Made by a program: the position numbers and the translations under genes. This document shows, in pieces, positions 1 to 7,976 of a DNA stretch of 64,000 nucleotides. The stretch is from the NCBI GenBank assembly GCA_021768245.1, contig JAETNO010000016.1, positions 1 to 64,000 on the forward strand, given 5' to 3'. This DNA comes from Bacteroidaceae bacterium. Lineage in GTDB: Bacteria > Bacteroidota > Bacteroidia > Bacteroidales > Muribaculaceae. A model generated the notes under the pieces. It was not told the DNA's origin. It saw only the letters and a program-made list of their open reading frames with translations, and did not search any database. Each line of letters starts with the position of its first letter. Position 1 is the first letter of the stretch.

Positions 1-16
1 TTTTTCCTCTTTTTCA

Positions 17-112
17 GGGGGGCTATTTGGATGAGCAACACGGGGTCAATTTAATTGGGTTTTAGGGGGGCAGTTTCTTTGACCACGACGGGGTTAATTT
101 AATTGAGTTTTT
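17..112. repeat. Two 48-bp tandem units, possible IS21-type terminus
   Basis: Two head-to-tail 48-bp units (17-64 and 65-112) each begin with GGGGGGC and share the core ACGGGGTYAATTTAATTG; by eye about 37 of 48 positions agree. IS21-family elements carry several such repeats at each end, often with GGGGTCAATTT-like text, so this may be the end of an element whose istA/istB genes lie left of the window. No transposase coding is visible here. The rest of 1-265 holds only the hairpin described separately. Confidence 0.45.
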
Positions 113-187
113 CCATTAGCCGCCGTTTGCGTGGGGCTGTTCTTTTTCTTCCGTCGATATTGGCGTAGGAAGTAAGCCGCAATAAAG

Positions 188-222
188 AAAAGTACCCGGA
201 AAAGCCCTTTTCGGGTACTTTT
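188..222 (-). terminator. Hairpin downstream of tRNA-Ser
   Basis: Arms AAAAGTACCCG (188-198) and CGGGTACTTTT (212-222) pair perfectly, and inner GAAAAG/CTTTTC lets the stem extend with one bulge. Read on the minus strand it follows the tRNA and is succeeded by CTTTATT. The right arm is duplicated at 221-232 (TTCGGGTACTT), so this could also be a trace of an integration event next to the tRNA 3' end. Confidence 0.55.
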
Positions 223-265
223 TCGGGTACTTATTCTTTAAGTTGCTGATTTTCAGCGTTACGAG

Positions 266-350
266 CGGAGAGAGAGGGATTCGAACCCCCGGAGGTGTGA
301 CCCTCAACGGTTTTCAAGACCGCCGCAATCGACCACTCTGCCATCTCTCC
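266..350 (-). tRNA. tRNA-Ser (anticodon TGA)
   Basis: Read on the minus strand, the sequence folds as a class II tRNA. The acceptor stem is GGAGAGA with TCTCTCC, the anticodon loop CTTGAAA contains TGA, the variable arm is long, and the T loop is GGTTCGAATCC. The discriminator base is G (266), as expected for serine. CCA is not encoded. A promoter sits at 411-442. Confidence 0.95.
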
Positions 351-410
351 TATTGTCGGTAGTGACCGTCTCTCTCAACGGTCAGCCAATCGATTTTCGT
401 TTGACGTGTG

Positions 411-442
411 CAAAGTTAAAAACTTTTATTTTATTGTGCAAA
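411..442 (-). promoter_or_regulatory. Promoter for tRNA-Ser
   Basis: On the minus strand TTTG (439-442), a 20-nt spacer and TAACTTTG (411-418) give an exact match to the Bacteroidetes primary-sigma consensus TTTG-N19-21-TAnnTTTG. The tRNA starts about 60 nt downstream. Confidence 0.7.
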
Positions 443-620
443 TCCAAAACAGTATTTTTTCAATTTTTCTTCACCAAAGTTCCCAAAAGTTCCCAAGTAA
501 AGTTTCCAATTGCAGGTTCAAAGGCCCAAATAAGAAATGTAACTCCCCTTCCCTCAATAAACATGCCTATTTTCATTTCTACCACATTAAAATGAATATA
601 CATAAAGCCAACAAATGTTA
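443..620. other. AT-rich spacer with short tandem repeat
   Basis: This stretch between the tRNA promoter and the efflux control region has no supportable gene. It contains two exact tandem copies of AAAGTTCCCA (476-485, 486-495) followed by a degenerate third copy (AAAGTTTCCA, about 499-508). Short reading frames here look like chance. Confidence 0.5.
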
Positions 621-622
621 AG

Positions 623-663
623 CGGACATATGGACAGCGGACATTAATGTCCGATATCGGACA
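623..663. promoter_or_regulatory. Palindromic operator cluster (enhancer for sigma-54 activator)
   Basis: CGGACAT occurs at 623-629 and 638-644, with reverse copies completing two overlapping perfect 16-bp palindromes: CGGACATTAATGTCCG (638-653) and TGTCCGATATCGGACA (648-663). The cluster is centred roughly 70-110 bp upstream of the predicted sigma-54 start site, the usual place for an enhancer-binding-protein site. The natural candidate to bind it is the NtrC-type regulator at 9527-10855 in the same operon (inference). Confidence 0.65.
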
Positions 664-706
664 CCCACAAAGCAGAGCACATACTGATTATCAATCATTT
701 ATAAGT

Positions 707-723
707 TTGGCACGGTTTATGCA
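707..723 (+). promoter_or_regulatory. Sigma-54 (-24/-12) promoter of efflux operon
   Basis: TTGGCACGGTTTATGCA matches the RpoN consensus YTGGCACGN4TTGCW except for one base (ATGCA for TTGCA). The GG at 709-710 and GC at 721-722 are separated by exactly 10 nt. Transcription would start near 734, some 23 nt before the adaptor ATG at 757. A TAnnTTTG-like string (702-709) overlaps it but has no convincing -33 box. Confidence 0.7.
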
Positions 724-756
724 ATTTTATAGGGCAAAACGAAACAATCATTTATA

Positions 757-2004
757 ATGGATAGAGAATTATCAAAAACAGAACGCAACTCAGCCCGTCG
801 GAAAAAGCTGCTCCCCTACGCTATCGGCCTTGTAGGAATAGTTGCAGTAATCGCGGTCATGATGATGCTGATGCGCTCAAGCGTGAAACGCGATGACCTT
901 ATCATCGCAACAGTCGACACAGGCACTATCGAAACTTCAGTCACCGGTGCAGGAAGCGTGGTCCCAGCTTTCGAGGAAATCATCAACTCCCCCATCAACA
1001 CCCGCATTGTGGAGGTCTACTGCAAGGCGGGTGACAGTGTTGACGTTGGGACTCCCCTCCTCCGTCTCGACCTGCAGAGCACCGAGACCGAGCTAAACAA
1101 AATCAAGGACCAGATTGAAATGAAACGCTATGAGCTCGAACAGCAGAAGGTCAACAATTCAACACGCATGAGCGACCTCGCCATGCAAGTCAAAGTCAAG
1201 GAGATGGCCGTCAACCGCCTGGAGGTGGAACTCCGCAACGAACGCTATCTCGACAGTCTCGGCTCTGGAACAGGCGACCGTGTGCGTCAGGCGGAACTTG
1301 CCTTCAACACCGGGCGTCTTGAGCTCGACCAACTGCGACAGCAGCTCGCCAACGAGCATAAGGTGACTGATGCCGGCCTCAATGTCAAGAACCTCGACAT
1401 CAACATCGCAAGCAAGAATCTCGGGGAAATGAGCCGCACACTCAACGACGCTCAGGTCCGCGCTCCACGAAAAGCGACTCTCACATTCATCAACGACCAA
1501 ATCGGACAGAAGGTCAGCGAAGGCGAAAAAATCGCCATCATTTCCGACCTGTCACATTTCAAGGTCAACGGCGAGATTGCCGACTCCTATGGCGACCGTA
1601 TCAGGGTCGGCTCGAAAGCCGTGGTCAAAGTCGGACGCGAACGCATGGCCGGAACAGTCAGCAACGTCACTCCTCTTTCCCGCAACGGAGTCATTTCATT
1701 CTCAGTCCGTCTCGACGACGATGCAAACTCCCGCCTGCGCTCAGGCCTCAAGACCGACGTATATATAATGTGTGACGTCATGGAAGATGCAACGCGAATC
1801 AAGAACGGCACATATTACACCGGGCCGGGCATCTATGAACTCTTCGTAGTCAACGGCGACAACAAATTGGTGAAGCGCTCGGTGCGCCTCGGAGAGAGCA
1901 ACTATGAATATGTTGAAGTTGTCGATGGGCTCAAAGAGGGCGACCAGGTGGCAATCAACGATATGAAACGATTCAACAACACAAGCACAGTCAAAATAAA
2001 ATAG
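757..2004 (+). CDS. Efflux periplasmic adaptor subunit (HlyD/MacA family)
   Basis: The 415-aa protein is the membrane-fusion subunit of a tripartite efflux pump, linking inner-membrane ABC permeases to a TolC-like outer-membrane channel. A single N-terminal membrane segment (residues about 19-39) anchors it. It is followed by a lipoyl-type half-motif (NSPINTRIVEVYCKAGDSVD), a long charged coiled coil (about 107-230), the returning lipoyl/beta-barrel part (QIGQKVSEGEKIAIISDLS) and a C-terminal membrane-proximal domain. It is the first gene of the operon and lies directly behind a sigma-54 promoter. The next gene starts 5 nt after its stop. Substrate cannot be told from sequence; MacAB-type pumps move peptides, lipoproteins or macrolides. 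Family call is firm, specific role is inference. Confidence 0.9.
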   Translation: MDRELSKTERNSARRKKLLPYAIGLVGIVAVIAVMMMLMRSSVKRDDLIIATVDTGTIETSVTGAGSVVPAFEEIINSPINTRIVEVYCKAGDSVDVGTPLLRLDLQSTETELNKIKDQIEMKRYELEQQKVNNSTRMSDLAMQVKVKEMAVNRLEVELRNERYLDSLGSGTGDRVRQAELAFNTGRLELDQLRQQLANEHKVTDAGLNVKNLDINIASKNLGEMSRTLNDAQVRAPRKATLTFINDQIGQKVSEGEKIAIISDLSHFKVNGEIADSYGDRIRVGSKAVVKVGRERMAGTVSNVTPLSRNGVISFSVRLDDDANSRLRSGLKTDVYIMCDVMEDATRIKNGTYYTGPGIYELFVVNGDNKLVKRSVRLGESNYEYVEVVDGLKEGDQVAINDMKRFNNTSTVKIK

Positions 2005-2008
2005 TACA

Positions 2009-3319
2009 ATGCAACTACGTTCATCACTCAAACAACTATGGATTGAATCGAAAGCCAACCCGGGATTCACCATTCTCTATGTCGGAGGCGTCGCGTTTAC
2101 TGTAACGTTCACGATGGTGATAGCCATGATATTCTATGTCCATGTCGCTCCGGTCTATCCTGAATACAATCGTGGCACGACATCCTATATAAGCAGTGCT
2201 ACCATACAGAAAGAATCAGACGGCATGATGATGATGAGCAATATCGGCAGGCCTTTCGTGGAAGAATACATGGAGAAATCCAAAAACCTTGAATTCTATA
2301 CACTTTCTATCGCCTATGCTAATAACACAGCTCTCATCCAGCCGATTAACGGTGAGGATTTCAAAGCCAACATCCGTTATACCGACCCAAATTTCTTCAA
2401 GCTCTATGACTATGAATTCCTCGAAGGCCATCCTTTCAGTCAAGCTGACTATGATGCGGGAATCCGTAGCGTGGTTGTCAGCAACAAAATCGCCAACCGT
2501 CTTTTCGGCTCTACGTCTGAGGCTATAGGAAAGGAAATTTCAATCGACTTCGCCCCAAACAGGATTGTCGGCGTGATGCGCGAAGGCTCTCCCCTATGCT
2601 TTGATTCATACGCCCAGGTGGCCGCCCCTCTCACAGTCCTTCCCGAAAATCCGAGCGGCGGCGACAACTATCAATACCTTTTCGGCAATCTCAAGGCTGC
2701 CATAAAATTTAAAGACAAAGCCCAGGCCGACGCTTTCAACGACGAGCTGAACGAGATGCTACGCAGGACAACCGCGTCTGACACAACAGGATGGAAGCTA
2801 AGCCACAATCTAAGAAGTCATGCGGCAAAGACACTGTTCTCATCTGACAAAAGCAATGACATATCCGAAGCGATAAGGCCCATGTTGCTCATCCTGTTCG
2901 TACTTCTCCTTATCCCGGCAATCAATATCAGCGGGATGATCGGAGGACAGATGGACCGCAGGGTGGCCGAGATTGGAGTGCGCCGCAGTTTCGGGGCCAC
3001 ACGCGGACAGCTCACACGCCAAGTGATGTTCGAAAACCTTACGCTAACGCTCATCGGAGGTGCAATAGGTCTGATAGGGGCATGGCTCACCGTAGCGTTC
3101 TGCCGTAAATGGATTCTCAACCTTATAGTTGACTCGTGGGAATGGGACGAAATGGGCGTAAGCTCCGGCATAGAGCTGACAGGAGAAATGATTTTCGCGC
3201 CGACCCTTTTCCTGATAATGATTGGAATCTGCCTCGTGCTCAATCTGCTTTCAGCCTACATTCCAATCCGCCTCAGCCTTCGGCGCCAGATTGTAAACTC
3301 CATCAATCAAAAACGCTAA
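2009..3319 (+). CDS. MacB/FtsX-type ABC permease, pair 1 A-type
   Basis: The 436-aa protein has the MacB layout: one N-terminal membrane helix (about 20-45), a large periplasmic MacB_PCD domain (about 50-280) and three C-terminal helices forming the FtsX domain. The coupling motif EIGVRRSFGATRGQL, which contacts the ATPase, sits just after the second helix. It has no fused ATPase, so it must use the separate ATPase at 4665. It resembles the permease at 5373 (EIGVRRAFGARRSEI) more than its neighbour at 3325, which suggests duplication of a permease pair. Confidence 0.9.
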   Translation: MQLRSSLKQLWIESKANPGFTILYVGGVAFTVTFTMVIAMIFYVHVAPVYPEYNRGTTSYISSATIQKESDGMMMMSNIGRPFVEEYMEKSKNLEFYTLSIAYANNTALIQPINGEDFKANIRYTDPNFFKLYDYEFLEGHPFSQADYDAGIRSVVVSNKIANRLFGSTSEAIGKEISIDFAPNRIVGVMREGSPLCFDSYAQVAAPLTVLPENPSGGDNYQYLFGNLKAAIKFKDKAQADAFNDELNEMLRRTTASDTTGWKLSHNLRSHAAKTLFSSDKSNDISEAIRPMLLILFVLLLIPAINISGMIGGQMDRRVAEIGVRRSFGATRGQLTRQVMFENLTLTLIGGAIGLIGAWLTVAFCRKWILNLIVDSWEWDEMGVSSGIELTGEMIFAPTLFLIMIGICLVLNLLSAYIPIRLSLRRQIVNSINQKR

Positions 3320-3324
3320 CCGCC

Positions 3325-4626
3325 ATGATAAAGTTAATATTCAAGAATCTTCTGGCCCACCGTCGCCGTTATTTCTGGATTCTTCTCGAGCTCATAATAG
3401 TAAGCATCACCGCATGGCTGCTGCTTGACCCGGCTATCGTCAGCATATCGTCACTTTCAATCCCGACAGGATATGACAAAGAACGCCTCGTGAAAATAAG
3501 TCTGGCCAAGGAACCGGCCATCAACAGCGACAACGGGCAGTCGGATGAAAGCTCAGAGCCGGAGTCAGCAGACATCCAGCGTATTTTATCACGGCTCTCA
3601 GCCGACAGCCGCGTCGAGGCATCAACACTCGCAGACAATCTTGTGTTTGAAAGCGGAGGTATGACCATGAACTCACTCAACAGAGATAAGAAGCCTGATG
3701 ACCTCTATTATATGGGCATCGATATTCCCGGCATTGAATTCTTCTCCACATTCGGCATTGTCGACATCACTACAGGCAAGGCTCCAACCATAAAACCGGG
3801 CTCTGAAAACGACGTCTATGTTTCCAAATCAATTGCCGACTATCTCTTCCCTGGCGAGAACGCCATCGGACATTATATAGAAGAAAAATCAAAAAACTAT
3901 AATCCGGACGACGACAACCTCAGGATAATCGGAGTGGTCAATGACGCTGTCTACCGCTCAGGCTATGCCAGAACTCCCTTGGTCTACAGCTACCGGCCTG
4001 AAGAATTTTCCGATGTGGAGTTTATAAATATAGTAATCCGTCTGAAATCCGGCGTAGACGTCGACGATTATATCAGGGATATCGCCCCGACACTGGCCCG
4101 GGAAATGAAATCCGGCAATATTTATCCGCATTCCCCCACATCTTACATCGACGAAGCCAAACGCAGGTCGAGCAACGTCGACAAAATGGTTTTCATAACC
4201 ATGGCCATAGCTACATTCTTTTTCATCAATATATTTCTTGCAATCACAGGTACATTCTATATACAGACGCGCCGGCGCAGCGAGGACGCGGGCATCATGC
4301 GCACATTCGGTGCCACACCACGCAGGATAGTATGCGAAATGATCGGCGAAGGAGTTACCCTTGTCACTATAGCCTGCGCTATCGGATTCTCGATCTACCG
4401 GTTCATCGCGCGCCATTACGGCTCCCTTGCCGAGGCATCAATCAATGATGACTCCATGGCTGTCAAGGAAACAATGCCCCTGTGGTGGGACAATTTCGAC
4501 ACCCATTTCTTCACAATCTCGGCAATAATCTATATCCTGCTGATAATCATCGTGACAATCGGGATATATATACCGGCTCGACGCATCAGCCGTGTGAACC
4601 CGGTCGATGCCCTGAAAGACGAATAA
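3325..4626 (+). CDS. MacB/FtsX-type ABC permease, pair 1 B-type
   Basis: The 433-aa permease starts at ATG 3325 (MIKLIFKNLL), 5 nt after the previous stop; an upstream in-frame start at 3136 would lie inside the previous gene and is rejected. It has one N-terminal helix, a periplasmic domain, and three C-terminal helices with the coupling motif EDAGIMRTFGATPRRIV. It ends PARRISRVNPVDALKDE, a typical MacB-family tail. It is most like the permease at 6689 (EIAIRKANGASKGDIF), so the operon seems to encode two heteromeric A/B pairs. Confidence 0.9.
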   Translation: MIKLIFKNLLAHRRRYFWILLELIIVSITAWLLLDPAIVSISSLSIPTGYDKERLVKISLAKEPAINSDNGQSDESSEPESADIQRILSRLSADSRVEASTLADNLVFESGGMTMNSLNRDKKPDDLYYMGIDIPGIEFFSTFGIVDITTGKAPTIKPGSENDVYVSKSIADYLFPGENAIGHYIEEKSKNYNPDDDNLRIIGVVNDAVYRSGYARTPLVYSYRPEEFSDVEFINIVIRLKSGVDVDDYIRDIAPTLAREMKSGNIYPHSPTSYIDEAKRRSSNVDKMVFITMAIATFFFINIFLAITGTFYIQTRRRSEDAGIMRTFGATPRRIVCEMIGEGVTLVTIACAIGFSIYRFIARHYGSLAEASINDDSMAVKETMPLWWDNFDTHFFTISAIIYILLIIIVTIGIYIPARRISRVNPVDALKDE

Positions 4627-4664
4627 AAATTCTAAAATAACGCTTCATAAAAAAATCAATCCTT

Positions 4665-5336
4665 ATGGCAATCATCAAACTTGAAGGTATCAATAAAATT
4701 TACCGTACAGACGAAATCGAAACTCTCGCGCTCGAAAACGTGAACATTGAAATAGAAAAAGGTGAATTTATCAGTGTAATGGGTCCATCGGGCTGCGGAA
4801 AATCCACACTGCTGAATATAGTCGGACTGCTCGACACCCCGACAAGCGGCACAGTGACCATCGACGGCACGACTCTCGGCAAGATGAGCGACAGTAAGCT
4901 TGCTTCATTCCGCAACCACAAACTCGGCTTCGTGTTCCAGAGTTTCCACCTTATAAATTCGCTCAATGTGCTCGACAACGTGGAACTCCCCTTGCTCTAC
5001 CGCACCATGGGCGCATCAGAGCGTTTGAAGAGAGTGCGCGAAGTTCTTGACCGAGTAGGACTGAGCCACCGCATGCGCCACATGCCCTCGCAGCTCTCCG
5101 GCGGTCAGTGTCAGCGCGTGGCTATCGCACGTGCCATAGTCGGTAATCCCGAGATAATACTCGCCGACGAACCTACCGGTAACCTCGATTCCAAGATGGG
5201 AGCGGAAGTCATGGAACTTCTCCATTCGCTCAACAAGGAGGATGGCCGTACAATCATGATGGTGACCCACAACGAACAGCAGGCAAAACAGACCGACCGT
5301 ATCATCCGCTTCTTCGACGGACGCCAGGTGCAATAA
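4665..5336 (+). CDS. ABC transporter ATPase (MacB/LolD type)
   Basis: The 223-aa nucleotide-binding subunit would power the permeases of this operon. All catalytic elements are present: Walker A GPSGCGKST (40-48), Q-loop Gln92, signature LSGGQ (144-148), Walker B IILADEP with Glu169, D-loop and switch His202. Length and sequence are those of the LolD/MacB clade, which drives mechanotransmission rather than import. It is the only ATPase gene between four permease genes, so both permease pairs probably share it. It lies 38 nt after the preceding gene and 36 nt before the next permease. Confidence 0.93.
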   Translation: MAIIKLEGINKIYRTDEIETLALENVNIEIEKGEFISVMGPSGCGKSTLLNIVGLLDTPTSGTVTIDGTTLGKMSDSKLASFRNHKLGFVFQSFHLINSLNVLDNVELPLLYRTMGASERLKRVREVLDRVGLSHRMRHMPSQLSGGQCQRVAIARAIVGNPEIILADEPTGNLDSKMGAEVMELLHSLNKEDGRTIMMVTHNEQQAKQTDRIIRFFDGRQVQ

Positions 5337-5372
5337 TAATCTTAGGGACAAAAGCCTAAAAGCGAATATAAA

Positions 5373-6665
5373 ATGAAAATCAATTATCTCAAACAAGCCT
5401 GGGCCTCCCTGCGTCAGCAGCCTGTGGTCAGCATCGTGAGTGTCATAGGCACCGCGCTCGCCATCTTCCTGATAATGGTGGTGGTGATGATCGACGAGCT
5501 CATGACCGCGCCATTCGCTCCCGAAAGCAACCGAGACCGCTGGCTCGTGCAGAAGTGGGGTACAATCGCAAATGAATCATGGGGAGCGGACAATACCTCC
5601 AACGGCCCGCTCGGATACAACACAATCAAACAGGTTCTCTACAGGATGGAAACGCCGGAAGCCGTGACTGCATTTTCATGCAATCCCGGAACGGTATCGG
5701 TCTCGGTAGTCAATCAACCCGCATTCGGAAGCATAGAACTTGAAACCGACGACGGCTTCTGGAAAGTGTTTGATTTCACATTCATCGAAGGCAAACCTTA
5801 TACAAAAGAAGATTTCGAGGCAGGATTGACCAAGGCGGTAATCACGGAATCACTTGCCCGCAGACTGTTTCAGACGAGCGATGTCGTTGGCAGGGAATTT
5901 TCAATAAACCATGCCCCCTATACGGTGTGTGGAGTGGTAGAGGATGTATCGAACCTCGTATCATACTGTTACGCCGACTTATGGGTTCCCTTTACATCGA
6001 CAAACAAAGCGGACTTCTCATGGTGTGAATATATGGGAAGCCTGAGCATGATAATGCTCGCTAAGGACAAATCGGATTTTCCCGAAATCCGCGAAGAGCA
6101 CAGAAGGCTTTTTGATGAACTCAACAAGGAAGCGGCAGCAAAAGGCTATAAATTCCATGACATGGAGCGCCCCTACACCCAGGAGGTCGCAGCCTATACG
6201 CCATGGGCAAACATGGGCCCTGACATGGCTTCGGTCTACAAAAAGAAATTCATCACCTTCCTTATCCTGCTTATCGTTCCGGCGGTCAACCTGAGCTCAA
6301 TGACCCATAGCCGGCTCGTGCGCCGCAGGGAGGAGATAGGAGTCCGCCGCGCTTTCGGGGCCAGACGTTCGGAAATCATCATGAATCTATTCATGGAGAG
6401 CCTTGTAATCACTGTAATCGCAGGTCTGATCGGCCTGGGGCTCAGCCTCCTCTGCGGTCTGCTCTTCGCCGACTCAATCTTCACACCGTCAATCTACAGC
6501 GACAACTACACCGTGACCTCAATCTCCATCTCCGCTCTCTTCCATTGGTCGACATTCGGATGGGCGATGCTCTTCTGCTTCATCCTCAATCTGCTCAGCG
6601 CGGCTCTCCCGTCGATCAACGCATCGAAAGTCAACATAGTCAACGCTATTTCAGGCAAACACTAA
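5373..6665 (+). CDS. MacB/FtsX-type ABC permease, pair 2 A-type
   Basis: The 430-aa permease has one N-terminal helix (about 18-42), a MacB_PCD periplasmic domain, and three C-terminal helices with the coupling sequence EEIGVRRAFGARRSEI. The tail ALPSINASKVNIVNAIS corresponds to the end of the 2009-3319 protein (YIPIRLSLRRQIVNSI), which supports the idea of a duplicated pair. It shares the ATPase encoded just upstream. Confidence 0.9.
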   Translation: MKINYLKQAWASLRQQPVVSIVSVIGTALAIFLIMVVVMIDELMTAPFAPESNRDRWLVQKWGTIANESWGADNTSNGPLGYNTIKQVLYRMETPEAVTAFSCNPGTVSVSVVNQPAFGSIELETDDGFWKVFDFTFIEGKPYTKEDFEAGLTKAVITESLARRLFQTSDVVGREFSINHAPYTVCGVVEDVSNLVSYCYADLWVPFTSTNKADFSWCEYMGSLSMIMLAKDKSDFPEIREEHRRLFDELNKEAAAKGYKFHDMERPYTQEVAAYTPWANMGPDMASVYKKKFITFLILLIVPAVNLSSMTHSRLVRRREEIGVRRAFGARRSEIIMNLFMESLVITVIAGLIGLGLSLLCGLLFADSIFTPSIYSDNYTVTSISISALFHWSTFGWAMLFCFILNLLSAALPSINASKVNIVNAISGKH

Positions 6666-6688
6666 CCAACTCTCCACAGAATAAAATT

Positions 6689-7942
6689 ATGAAACGAAAA
6701 CTATTACGCCAGATTGCCAATGAGTGGAAGAGCAACGTGTGGCTGGCACTCGAACTGCTCATTGTCAGCGTGGTCATGTGGTATGTGATTGACTCTCTGT
6801 TCGTCAGCTATTCAATCTACAATGAGCCCCGAGGCTTCAACACCGATCACTGCTATCTGATAGAAGTCGGAGAGCTCAATGACCGCTCTGCCGAATATAA
6901 ACCATATGAAAACAACGAGCAACGCTCCGAGGCATACCTGCAGCTTCTCGACCGGCTCGCAGCCCGGCCTGAAATAGAAGCTGTCGGGTGTGGCCAGAAT
7001 TCCTATATCTACAATGGCTCCAACAGCGGGACATCATTGACAACCGATACATTCACTACAGGCAACAACTGGGTGCTCCGGCGTCTTGTATCGCCTGAAT
7101 TTCCACTCGTGTTCCGTATCGAAGGCGCTAACGGAGAAACTCCCGAGCAACTCTCAGAAATGCTCCGAAACAACCCAAACGGCTTCCTTTGTTCCGACAA
7201 TCTGTTCAGCCATTACGGCAAGGAGAATATGAGCGAATTCATTGGCAAGGATTTCTCCAACTGGGCTCAAAACGACACAATCACACTGCTCGGAGCATAT
7301 AAAGTGATACGCTATGACGATTATTCTACCGCCGCCCATTCCCAATCCATGATGAGAGCTATGCCGCGAAAATATTATGCAAATTATCTCAACGAACTAT
7401 TTGTCCGCGTGAAGGACAATATGGACCGCAGTTTCGCGGAAAATCTGATGAAAGATGCTCAACACAGCCTGAGAATCGCCAATTACTATATTTCAAACGT
7501 GAAATCATTTAAAGACATCCGCGCAAATCATCAGCAGGGCAATGAGATTGATGTCAGGAACGACTATATCATAATGATATTCCTTTCTGTCAACATCTTC
7601 CTCGGACTGCTCGGCACATTCTGGTTCCGCACACAGACAAGGGTTCCGGAGATAGCCATACGCAAGGCCAACGGCGCATCGAAGGGCGATATCTTCAGGC
7701 GTTTCGTCGGCGAAGGGGAAATACTGCTGCTGTTTGTCACCCCGATAGCAGTTCTATTCGAATGGCTGCTCACACACTACGAATACAATGCGTACTACGG
7801 AGGCTTCTTCTCTCCCGGACGCTTCATCCTCTGCGTAGTTATGACGTTTGCCCTCATGGCCCTGATGATTTTCCTCGGGACAGTAATCCCGGCAAACCGG
7901 GCGATGAAACTGCAGCCCGCCATCGCACTCAAAGAGGAATAG
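6689..7942 (+). CDS. MacB/FtsX-type ABC permease, pair 2 B-type
   Basis: The 417-aa permease starts at ATG 6689 (MKRKLLRQIANEWKS), 23 nt after the previous stop; the longer frame from 6545 lies inside the neighbour. It has one N-terminal helix, a periplasmic domain of about 230 residues and three C-terminal helices. The coupling segment is EIAIRKANGASKGDIF and the tail is VIPANRAMKLQPAIALKEE, typical of the family. It is the partner of the 5373 gene in the second pair. Confidence 0.9.
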   Translation: MKRKLLRQIANEWKSNVWLALELLIVSVVMWYVIDSLFVSYSIYNEPRGFNTDHCYLIEVGELNDRSAEYKPYENNEQRSEAYLQLLDRLAARPEIEAVGCGQNSYIYNGSNSGTSLTTDTFTTGNNWVLRRLVSPEFPLVFRIEGANGETPEQLSEMLRNNPNGFLCSDNLFSHYGKENMSEFIGKDFSNWAQNDTITLLGAYKVIRYDDYSTAAHSQSMMRAMPRKYYANYLNELFVRVKDNMDRSFAENLMKDAQHSLRIANYYISNVKSFKDIRANHQQGNEIDVRNDYIIMIFLSVNIFLGLLGTFWFRTQTRVPEIAIRKANGASKGDIFRRFVGEGEILLLFVTPIAVLFEWLLTHYEYNAYYGGFFSPGRFILCVVMTFALMALMIFLGTVIPANRAMKLQPAIALKEE

Positions 7943-7976
7943 ACCCCATAGATACAAATAGATTTTTGATTGAATT

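Noticed and set aside
116..307. Minus-strand open frame of 63 codons
   Set aside because: It runs through the tRNA-Ser gene and the hairpin; its apparent KYPKKYPK repeat is the doubled hairpin arm translated.
3136..3324. Upstream extension of the B-type permease gene
   Set aside because: It lies inside the preceding permease gene and translates to a non-permease sequence; ATG 3325 gives the family N-terminus.
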